From positions 1 through 5,148 of the forward strand of contig DDLU01000314.1 in NCBI GenBank assembly GCA_002340305.1: DNA of 5,148 nt, given 5' to 3'. A program made the translations under genes and the position numbers. Source of the stretch: Desulfovibrio sp. UBA2564 (GTDB lineage Bacteria; Desulfobacterota; Desulfovibrionia; Desulfovibrionales; Desulfovibrionaceae). The notes beneath the pieces are model-generated. The model was not told the origin of the DNA and ran no database searches. It saw nothing but the letters and a program-made list of their open reading frames with translations. Of this stretch, positions 1 through 5,107 are shown piece by piece; position 1 is the stretch's first letter; every line of letters begins with the position of its first letter.

Positions 1-7
1 CAAACAC

Positions 8-54
8 AAAAAACCTCCCCCGCCTGTATCAGCAAACGGGGGAGGTTTTATTTT
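8..54 (-). terminator. Bidirectional rho-independent terminator after the cstA-like gene
   Basis: A perfect stem pairs AAAACCTCCCCCG (10-22) with CGGGGGAGGTTTT (37-49) around a 14-nt loop. Read on the minus strand, the hairpin is followed by six T residues (complement of 8-13), about 40 nt past the stop codon of the transporter gene. Read on the plus strand it is followed by TTTTATTTT. It should therefore stop transcription from both sides and marks the left boundary of the locus. Confidence 0.93.
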
Positions 55-86
55 AAGGAGTGGTCTGTGTCTTATAGGAAGATAGT

Positions 87-1505
87 CTAGTTGCTTTCAA
101 CTGCTGCGCTGGGACGAACGTACTTCACGAAGAAGGCTGCGAATGCTGCAACTGCGCAGGCGGCACCAATCATGATGGAGATGTTCATGTCCAGTCCGAA
201 ACCGATCTTGGCCTGGCAGATGAATGTGGCAACAACTGCAGTCATGAAGGTTGCGGGGATGGATGCGATCCAGTGCAGTTTTGCGCGTTGGGCGAGGTAT
301 ACTGCGGAAGTCCAGAGAACCAGCATGGACAGGCACTGGTTAGAGAATCCGAAGTATCTCCAGATTGCAGAGAAGTTCTGGGTGGAGATTACGTAACCCA
401 GAGCGAACAGGGGTACTGCGATCATGAGACGTTTCAGCGTGGGGCCCTGATCCATTTTGAAGGTTTCCGCTACTATCAGACGGGTGGAGCGGAAAGCGGT
501 GTCACCACTGGTGATGGGCAGGATTACTACTGCGATGATAGCGAAGATACCGCCGATGGGGCCGAGCAGGGAGTTTGCAACTTCAGATACTACTGCGGAA
601 GGGGAACCGGCAGCAATAACTGCGTTGAGTGCTTCGGGGGATTCGTAGAACGACAGGCCGAGAGTACACCAGATCAGGCCGATGATACCTTCGATGATCA
701 TTGCGCCGTAGAATACGGGACGGCCTTCTTTTTCATTCTTCACACAGCGTGCCATGAGCGGAGACTGGGTTGCGTGGAAACCGCTGATTGCGCCGCAGGA
801 CAGGGTGATGAAAAGAAGGGGCCAGATGGGTTTGTCGCCGGGGTGGAAGTTTACTGCGAAATCAAGGTTGGGCAGCATTTCGTGACCGCTGAACATGAGT
901 GCGATTGCAAGGGATACGGTCATGATCAGCAGCAGTGCGCCGAACAGGGGGTAGAGTTTACCGATGAGTTTATCGATGGGAAGAATGGTAGCGAGGAAGT
1001 AGTAACCAAAGATGCAGGCTACGAGGATTCCGGTCTCTACGCCGGTCAGGCCGGTCAGCAGCTTGGCGGGAGCGAGTACGAATACAACACCGACCAGCAT
1101 AAGCAGTACGAATGCGAAAACACGCATCAGCTGACGTGCGGACATGCCGAGGTATTCTCCAACCAGTTCGGGTACGGATGCGCCGTTGTTGCGGATGGAA
1201 AGCATACCGCTGAAGTAGTCATGAACAGCCCCGGCGAAGATGCAACCGATAACGATCCAGATAAGGGCTACGGGACCGTAAAGGGCACCGAGGATAGGGC
1301 CGAAGATGGGACCGATTCCGGCAATATCCAGAACCTGAATGAACATGAGTTTCCACATGGGCATGGGCATGTAGTCAACGTCATCACGCATGGAATATGC
1401 GGGGGTAGTGCGGTTTGCATCCGGGGTGAACACATTGTCCACGAATTTACCGTAAAGAAGATAACCGACAATAAGGGCTGCCACACAGGCAAAGAAAAAT
1501 AGCAT
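87..1505 (-). CDS. cstA: CstA-family carbon starvation / pyruvate-type transporter, short form
   Basis: This 472-aa polytopic inner-membrane protein belongs to the CstA family. Family members CstA and BtsT of E. coli import peptides and/or pyruvate, BtsT by proton symport. Visible family motifs are IAGIGPIFGPILGALYG (61-77), SGFHATQSPL (241-250), LPITSGDTAFRSTRLI (329-344) and WRYFGFSNQ (382-390). About a dozen hydrophobic segments run from residue 1 to about 460. E. coli CstA and BtsT are about 700 aa, so this is the short form; it ends cleanly after a last hydrophobic segment and is not obviously truncated. The ATG at 1505 is preceded by GGAGG with 8 nt spacing. The gene is monocistronic, between a terminator upstream (about 1675-1714) and one downstream (8-54). 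Four LytTR-like boxes lie upstream, so control by a LytS/LytTR two-component system is likely. The substrate is inferred (pyruvate favoured by context) and peptides or other small acids remain possible. Confidence 0.92.
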   Translation of the reverse strand: MLFFFACVAALIVGYLLYGKFVDNVFTPDANRTTPAYSMRDDVDYMPMPMWKLMFIQVLDIAGIGPIFGPILGALYGPVALIWIVIGCIFAGAVHDYFSGMLSIRNNGASVPELVGEYLGMSARQLMRVFAFVLLMLVGVVFVLAPAKLLTGLTGVETGILVACIFGYYFLATILPIDKLIGKLYPLFGALLLIMTVSLAIALMFSGHEMLPNLDFAVNFHPGDKPIWPLLFITLSCGAISGFHATQSPLMARCVKNEKEGRPVFYGAMIIEGIIGLIWCTLGLSFYESPEALNAVIAAGSPSAVVSEVANSLLGPIGGIFAIIAVVILPITSGDTAFRSTRLIVAETFKMDQGPTLKRLMIAVPLFALGYVISTQNFSAIWRYFGFSNQCLSMLVLWTSAVYLAQRAKLHWIASIPATFMTAVVATFICQAKIGFGLDMNISIMIGAACAVAAFAAFFVKYVRPSAAVESN

Positions 1506-1571
1506 AATAAGGTCCTCCGTCCTTGAGCTGATAAAAAGTATGCGCCTCTTCTGTCATAAAGGCGGGAGAGA

Positions 1572-1577
1572 ATTCTA
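1572..1577 (-). promoter_or_regulatory. Candidate -10 element of the cstA-like gene
   Basis: On the minus strand the hexamer TAGAAT matches TATAAT at 5 of 6 positions and lies 10 nt downstream of the last CATTTCA box. No good -35 is seen at 17 bp (AACGAC, overlapping that box), which suits a promoter that depends on an activator bound at the boxes. The leader would be about 60 nt. The start site is an inference. Confidence 0.45.
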
Positions 1578-1587
1578 TGCTTTGTGT

Positions 1588-1618
1588 TTGAAATGTCGTT
1601 TTCGGTGTTTGAAATGAC
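1588..1618 (-). promoter_or_regulatory. Promoter-proximal pair of YpdB-like LytTR boxes
   Basis: On the minus strand GTCATTTCAA (1618-1609) is followed after exactly 11 nt by GACATTTCAA (1597-1588). Both continue with ACAC, which makes a 12-base perfect direct repeat CATTTCAAACAC with a 21-bp period. Each box matches 8 of 10 positions of GGCATTTCAT, the motif I recall for E. coli YpdB, whose sites are also paired with an 11-nt spacer. The 21-bp period puts both boxes on one DNA face, as usual for LytTR regulators. The pair lies directly upstream of the -10-like hexamer, a place suited to activation. Confidence 0.7.
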
Positions 1619-1627
1619 TTATGACTG

Positions 1628-1658
1628 CTGAAATGTCATTTCTGCGTTGTGAAATGCC
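1628..1658 (-). promoter_or_regulatory. Distal pair of YpdB-like LytTR boxes
   Basis: On the minus strand GGCATTTCAC (1658-1649) is followed after exactly 11 nt by GACATTTCAG (1637-1628). They match GGCATTTCAT at 9 and 8 of 10 positions. The gap to the proximal pair is 9 nt, so the four boxes start 21, 19 and 21 bp apart. The second box is also half of a short palindrome, GAAATG-A-CATTTC on the minus strand. Two LytTR dimers could bind side by side here. Confidence 0.65.
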
Positions 1659-1674
1659 TAATTGCATCTGAACC

Positions 1675-1714
1675 AAAAACGCCTGACGCGATTTACAAAT
1701 CACGTCAGGCGTTT
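1675..1714 (-). terminator. Rho-independent terminator after the flavoprotein gene
   Basis: AAACGCCTGACG (1677-1688) pairs perfectly with CGTCAGGCGTTT (1703-1714). On the minus strand the stem extends inward through a T-G wobble and GATTT/AAATC. The minus strand leaves the hairpin into five T residues (complement of 1675-1679). It lies 25 nt past the flavoprotein stop and 17 nt before the first LytTR-like box, so it insulates the transporter promoter from upstream transcription. Confidence 0.9.
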
Positions 1715-1738
1715 CCTATTCAATTATGTAGCTGATTT

Positions 1739-2305
1739 TTATTTAACCAGATCGTGTGCAAACTCAATTGCCTGCTGTTTAGCCTCGTCCCCGAGGTTGT
1801 CGGGGTTCTTACAGCCGCCGAGGAAGAGGGTTGCAGTGTGGTTGGTCAGGTGCGGTTTCTTCATTCTGGAGAACGCGGTGAAGGTTTCTGCTGCATTGTT
1901 TTCGAATGGTCCACCTCCGGTTACCAGAAAACCGTGACGCTGGTCCTTGATCAGGGAAGCGTGGGTCGGCATGTGGTAGTCAACGTATAGGCTGTAGGTT
2001 CTGTCGATGACAGTCTTGAGCTGTGCGGACGGACCCCAGAAGTAGAGCGGGGATGCGAAGATAACAGCGTCGGATGCGATCATCTGTTCCAGAATAGCCG
2101 GGATGTCGTCTTTGATCACGCAGCCGACTTCTTCCAGATTTTCCTTACACTTCATACAGGCCATGCAGCCTTTCAGGTCTTTGTCGTTGAGGTAGATGGA
2201 TTCAACTTCGTGGCCCATTTCTTTGAGTTCAGCTTCAACCCATTCGATCATTTTTGCGGTATGGCCTTTTTTTCTGGCACTGCCCTGAAGGCAAAGGACT
2301 TTCAT
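1739..2305 (-). CDS. Flavodoxin-fold NAD(P)H:FMN oxidoreductase, iron-sulfur flavoprotein-like
   Basis: The 188-aa cytosolic protein has the NADPH-dependent FMN reductase/flavodoxin-like fold. The N-terminal strand and phosphate loop read VLCLQGSARKKGHTAKM (3-19), and the flavin-side segment is FASPLYFWGPSAQLKTVIDR (83-102), both typical of the family. Between them is a cysteine cluster C47-x2-C50-x2-C53-x8-C62. In archaeal and clostridial Isf proteins a similar compact cluster binds a 4Fe-4S centre, with a shorter last gap. Many relatives keep a similar GC..C..C motif without a proven cluster, so iron-sulfur binding is possible but unproven. AGGAG lies 6 nt before the ATG, which supports this start. 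The gene appears monocistronic, with a 184-nt gap upstream and a strong terminator downstream. The physiological electron partner cannot be read from the sequence; roles in redox-stress defence or quinone/nitro reduction would be guesses. Confidence 0.85.
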   Translation of the reverse strand: MKVLCLQGSARKKGHTAKMIEWVEAELKEMGHEVESIYLNDKDLKGCMACMKCKENLEEVGCVIKDDIPAILEQMIASDAVIFASPLYFWGPSAQLKTVIDRTYSLYVDYHMPTHASLIKDQRHGFLVTGGGPFENNAAETFTAFSRMKKPHLTNHTATLFLGGCKNPDNLGDEAKQQAIEFAHDLVK

Positions 2306-2394
2306 TTTCTGCTCCTGATTTAATAGCCGTGTAATGGGAATATGGATTAATTCTCAGATACGTTACAGGCTTGATTGTTTGGAATTGGGTTTGC

Positions 2395-2409
2395 CTGCAT
2401 GAAATGCAG
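2395..2409. repeat. Inverted repeat CTGCAT-GAA-ATGCAG
   Basis: This is a perfect 6-bp palindrome with a 3-bp centre, 90 bp upstream of the flavoprotein start. The minus strand over it reads TGCATTTCAT, which also resembles a single YpdB-like box (9 of 10), but no partner box lies 11 nt to either side. An operator half is possible; function unknown. Confidence 0.4.
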
Positions 2410-2428
2410 ACGGAAATTTTTGTGGGGC

Positions 2429-2447
2429 ACAATCTAACCAAGATTGT
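2429..2447. promoter_or_regulatory. Perfect 7-5-7 inverted repeat, candidate operator
   Basis: ACAATCT (2429-2435) and AGATTGT (2441-2447) are perfect reverse complements around a 5-bp centre, a 19-bp dyad. No T-run follows on either strand and the stem is AT-rich, so a terminator is unlikely. The size and symmetry suit a dimeric repressor or activator site for the flavoprotein gene. I do not recognise the motif. Confidence 0.45.
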
Positions 2448-2489
2448 CATGAAGTGCAATGGGCAAAAGTAGAAAGTTCGGGGTGTGTT

Positions 2490-2846
2490 TTAATGCTTCA
2501 ATTCCTCGACAACTTCATTAACTGCGCGGTTGAAAAGTTTCATGACCTGCCCTTCGGTTTGGGGACGGCCTTTTTTGAAGATGAAGATGGGAACAGCTTT
2601 GTTTTTCTTTTCGGAATAGAAGTAGAAGAGGCGAAGACCTTTTCGGGGGGAGATACGCAGTATGCGGATGGCAACCCGGACTTTGCGTAAAGCGATTTTA
2701 TTTAGGCTCCGGTAAACGACACCGCGGGATGGGCGTTTGATGATTTTATTTTTGGCCCGTTTAATGTCTTTTTTTGCTTGCGGGTATTTTTTGAGCAGGC
2801 TTTTTTCGTATCGGAGGTAGGCATCTGTTTCTTTGAGTCTTGTCAT
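2490..2846 (-). CDS. RelE/ParE-like basic protein, putative toxin of a toxin-antitoxin pair
   Basis: The 118-aa protein is strongly basic and has the outline of a RelE/ParE-superfamily toxin. N-terminal helices (about 6-38) are followed by a strand-rich half, with KVRVAIRILRIS (55-66), GLRLFYFYSEKKNKAVPIFIFKKG (70-93) and a closing helix (about 98-116). RelE-type members are ribosome-dependent mRNA endonucleases that rely on Lys/Arg/Tyr residues; basic and Tyr candidates abound here, but I cannot assign catalytic ones. An in-frame ATG at 2858 exists, but GGAGG directly abuts it. The ATG at 2846 lies one base after the upstream stop (TAAAATG) and 12 nt after the GGAGG, so coupled translation from 2846 is preferred. 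The order partner-then-toxin fits a type II module. Lys codons and poly-T stretches make it look more AT-rich than its neighbours, a mild hint of transfer. The family call rests on pattern only. Confidence 0.62.
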   Translation of the reverse strand: MTRLKETDAYLRYEKSLLKKYPQAKKDIKRAKNKIIKRPSRGVVYRSLNKIALRKVRVAIRILRISPRKGLRLFYFYSEKKNKAVPIFIFKKGRPQTEGQVMKLFNRAVNEVVEELKH

Positions 2847-2847
2847 T

Positions 2848-3276
2848 TTAAAGCACATCCTCCAGTTCGCAGAGTGAGTGCTGAATTTCCGGGTCCGAGG
2901 CGATGGATAGATCGAGTGTGAGGTCTGTCCAATCCATGACCGGTCCTGCCAGCCTGCGCCCTGCCCAACGGGCGAATGGTGAGGGGAGAGTGCATAGACG
3001 CAGGTGCGATTCTGCCAGTTGTTCTTTTAGTCTGAGTGATTTTTTGAGTACGTCCGCACAGTCTGCTTCAGCTGTTGTGTGGCATGCGGCTTCCTGCCAG
3101 TCTTTGGCAAAGTTATGCAGAACAATACGGCTGAGGCTTTTAATTACAAAGAGCGTCTTGATGGTGCCGAACAGCTTAATACCCGTGGTGGATTTTGCAT
3201 GCACGGTTTCATGCAGGGTATGAATCCGTGCTGCAAAAGAATTGAATATGCGGGTATTGCAGGAACATTTGCTCAT
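2848..3276 (-). CDS. Hypothetical protein, putative antitoxin partner of the RelE-like gene
   Basis: I do not recognise this 142-aa protein. The start is well supported: AAGG lies 7 nt before the ATG at 3276, and a promoter-like pair sits at 3339-3311. The N-terminal third is rich in Cys and His (C4, C6, H19, H22, H26) and contains H22-E-T-V-H26, an HExxH sequence. Residues 36-55 are hydrophobic and basic, and 76-96 look like an amphipathic helix. The C-terminal segment (115-142, WTDLTLDLSIASDPEI then ELEDVL) is acidic, the charge opposite to the basic downstream protein, as in antitoxins that wrap their toxin. No helix-turn-helix, ribbon-helix-helix, AbrB or Phd motif is evident. Its stop overlaps the ribosome-binding context of the next gene, so both are made together. 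The antitoxin role is inferred from gene order, coupling and charge only. Confidence 0.6.
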   Translation of the reverse strand: MSKCSCNTRIFNSFAARIHTLHETVHAKSTTGIKLFGTIKTLFVIKSLSRIVLHNFAKDWQEAACHTTAEADCADVLKKSLRLKEQLAESHLRLCTLPSPFARWAGRRLAGPVMDWTDLTLDLSIASDPEIQHSLCELEDVL

Positions 3277-3310
3277 AGTGCTACCTTTGATTGTTGGACT
3301 TATGCGGACT

Positions 3311-3339
3311 AATTTAGAGCAGCTGTTGTTTTAAATCAA
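3311..3339 (-). promoter_or_regulatory. Candidate sigma70 promoter of the putative toxin-antitoxin pair
   Basis: On the minus strand TTGATT (3339-3334, 4 of 6 to TTGACA) and TAAATT (3316-3311, 4 of 6 to TATAAT) are separated by exactly 17 bp. They lie right after the kinase stop and 34 nt before the ATG at 3276. A direct repeat GGACT-N5-GGACT (3296-3310) abuts the -10 side and might be an operator. There is no terminator after the kinase gene, so readthrough is also possible. Confidence 0.5.
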
Positions 3340-3343
3340 GTTC

Positions 3344-5080
3344 TTAGCTGGCATTAGCGGAAAATTCACGCATTTGCACTGCGGTGCGCAGCTTGGGAAC
3401 CCGGAATGTTATTTCGGTTCCGGTACCTTCTTCGCTGGTAATATTCATCTTGTATTGCGGTCCGTAAATCTGCTCCAGACGCTGAATGCAGTTGCGGACC
3501 CCGATTCCTTTTTCGCGGGAATCGATCTTCTTTTTAGCGTAAATGGCTTCGATCTGTTCCTGCGCCATACCGATGCCGTCATCCTTGATGGAAATGCACA
3601 TTTCTTCATCTGCACAATGGATATCAATGGTTACGGTTCCGCCTTCTTCGCGGCCCATTAGACCATGTTTGACGCTGTTTTCCACCAGCGGCTGGATGAT
3701 CAGCGGCGGGATGGGCCATTCCAGACAAATATCTTCCACATTCAGATCAACATTGATGCGTTCACCGAAGCGTGCTTTTTCAATGGCGAGGTAGCTGTGG
3801 AGCTGGGCCAATTCTTCATGAATGGGTACGTAGCCACGGCTGCTGTCCAGATTCTTGCGCATGTATTTGGACAGCTCCAGCAGCAGTTCACGGGCGCGGT
3901 CCGGGTTGGTGCGACAGAATGAAGTAACCGTGTTCAGGGAGTTGAACAGAAAATGGGGATTGATCTGAGCTTGCAAACGGCGGATTTCCGCATGGCTGAG
4001 CATCTGTTCCTTTATCTGGATTTCTTCAAGTTCCAGTTGGGTGGAGCAGAGGTTAGCCAGCCCTTTTGCCATTTCAAAAGAAAGCTGGTCGAGCTGGTTT
4101 CGACGGGTTCCGTATAGCTTGAGTGTACCGACCACTTGACCGTTTTGATGAAGGGGAACCACTGCCGCTGAGGTGAATGGACATCCCGGATGGGTGCAGC
4201 CGATTTGTTTGCTGGATTCCAGAAAAAGAGGTTCGCCTTCGGCGAGTACCTGTAGCGTAGATTCAGTACGAATCTTTTTGCCCGGGAGATGATGGTCTGC
4301 TCCGGCGCCGACATGAGCGAGTACGTTGACGTTATCGGTAATGGCAACTGCTGCCGCGCTTAAATGGGTATGGATGATCTTTGCAGTTTCCTGCGCTGAT
4401 TCAAGGGTCAGACCGGAACGTAAGTGGCTGACAGTCAGGTTTGCGATGTCGAGGATATGCTGGGCTTTGACAGAATCCTGCTTGGTTCCATGGCGAAAAA
4501 CGATATGAATTACCTGCGCGAAGAGTGCCGCCCCGAAAGTGTTGAGCACGATCATGGGCATGGCGATTAGTTCAACTAATTGCAGGGCTTCCCCGTAGGG
4601 ATGGGAAAGGTAGAGAACCATGAGCATATGAACGATCTCGCCGGCAAAAGCCAGTCCTGCTGCGGCCCGCCAATCCATTTTTTTTGCCAGATACAGCGAG
4701 ACAATTCCAGCGGCCAAGCCTTCGATCATGGTTGCCGTGCCGCATGGAATGGCACTGAATCCACCGAGGTCGATTAAGATACGGTGTCCCCCGGCAATTA
4801 GTCCCGCGCCGAGGCCCACGACCGGACCACCGAACAACCCTCCGGTAATGACCGCCATGGCGCGCAGGTTGGCAACGGATTGAAATACGAAGTTACCGCC
4901 GTAGGTTCCCAGTATCCCGCAGATACCAAAGATGAGAATCTGCAATGCAGTGTCAGTGCGGGGGGAACTTTGACGAAATCCGATTTTATGGATCGGGGTA
5001 ATAGTCAGGAGCAGAAATGCCCCGGCAACAATTAGGCCGAAACGCTCGGCGAGTGTGATAATTAAGGTCTCTGGATTCAT
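3344..5080 (-). CDS. LytS/BtsS/YpdA-type sensor histidine kinase
   Basis: The 578-aa inner-membrane kinase has the full LytS-type architecture. A 5TMR-LYT sensor region spans about 1-195, with the signature NLRAMAVITGGLFGGPVVGL (71-90) and GLIAGGHR (93-100). A GAF domain spans about 205-345, including CTHPGCP (295-301). A short coiled linker leads to the His_kinase domain with NPHFLFN (phospho-acceptor H376), then HATPase with IIQPLVENSVKHGL (N box, N468), DDGIG (500-504), GIGVRN (525-530) and GTGTEITF. All catalytic motifs look intact. E. coli BtsS and YpdA are about 560 aa and respond to pyruvate. R73, R100 and C113 fall where I recall BtsS pyruvate-binding R72, R99 and C110, which favours a pyruvate sensor. 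The ATG at 5080 is the only reasonable start (in-frame TAG 18 nt upstream), but no Shine-Dalgarno is visible. No LytTR regulator is in the window. The known partner type binds boxes like those at 1588-1658. Confidence 0.9.
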   Translation of the reverse strand: MNPETLIITLAERFGLIVAGAFLLLTITPIHKIGFRQSSPRTDTALQILIFGICGILGTYGGNFVFQSVANLRAMAVITGGLFGGPVVGLGAGLIAGGHRILIDLGGFSAIPCGTATMIEGLAAGIVSLYLAKKMDWRAAAGLAFAGEIVHMLMVLYLSHPYGEALQLVELIAMPMIVLNTFGAALFAQVIHIVFRHGTKQDSVKAQHILDIANLTVSHLRSGLTLESAQETAKIIHTHLSAAAVAITDNVNVLAHVGAGADHHLPGKKIRTESTLQVLAEGEPLFLESSKQIGCTHPGCPFTSAAVVPLHQNGQVVGTLKLYGTRRNQLDQLSFEMAKGLANLCSTQLELEEIQIKEQMLSHAEIRRLQAQINPHFLFNSLNTVTSFCRTNPDRARELLLELSKYMRKNLDSSRGYVPIHEELAQLHSYLAIEKARFGERINVDLNVEDICLEWPIPPLIIQPLVENSVKHGLMGREEGGTVTIDIHCADEEMCISIKDDGIGMAQEQIEAIYAKKKIDSREKGIGVRNCIQRLEQIYGPQYKMNITSEEGTGTEITFRVPKLRTAVQMREFSANAS

Positions 5081-5091
5081 ATGTGTATTTA

Positions 5092-5107
5092 GTACGTTCT
5101 ATCGTAC
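5092..5107. repeat. Inverted repeat GTACG-N6-CGTAC in the kinase leader
   Basis: GTACG (5092-5096) and CGTAC (5103-5107) are perfect reverse complements, centred about 20 nt before the kinase ATG. A direct repeat CGAAGC-TG-CGAAGC (5107-5120) adjoins it, and a TATTAT hexamer (-10-like, minus strand) lies at 5126-5121. The dyad could be an operator or a small leader hairpin near the ribosome site. No function can be assigned. Confidence 0.35.

Larger units (their letters stand above)
2306..2489. other. Non-coding gap upstream of the flavoprotein gene
   Basis: No convincing gene lies in these 184 nt. They hold the flavoprotein ribosome binding site (complement of about 2312-2316) and two perfect inverted repeats listed separately. 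No hairpin with a T-tract follows the RelE-like gene, so readthrough into the flavoprotein gene cannot be excluded. I found no convincing -35/-10 pair. Confidence 0.6.

Noticed and set aside
273..1502. Long open frame on the plus strand opposite the transporter gene
   Set aside because: It mirrors the cstA-like gene over almost its full length, is improbably rich in Cys, Gly and acidic residues with no domain pattern, and the opposite strand encodes a clear family protein.
2429..2447. Terminator for the RelE-like gene
   Set aside because: The dyad has only a 7-bp AT-rich stem and no T-tract on either strand; an operator reading is better.
2454..2690. Plus-strand open frame opposite the RelE-like gene
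   Set aside because: It is a shadow of the minus-strand gene, ends mid-gene and has no supporting context.
2903..3312. Two plus-strand open frames opposite the 142-aa gene
   Set aside because: Neither shows a recognisable protein pattern. The minus-strand gene has a good ribosome site, a promoter-like element and coupling to the next gene.
5013..5022. GGCATTTCTG on the minus strand, resembling a YpdB-like box
   Set aside because: It lies inside the kinase coding region, matches 8 of 10 and has no partner at 21 bp; likely chance.
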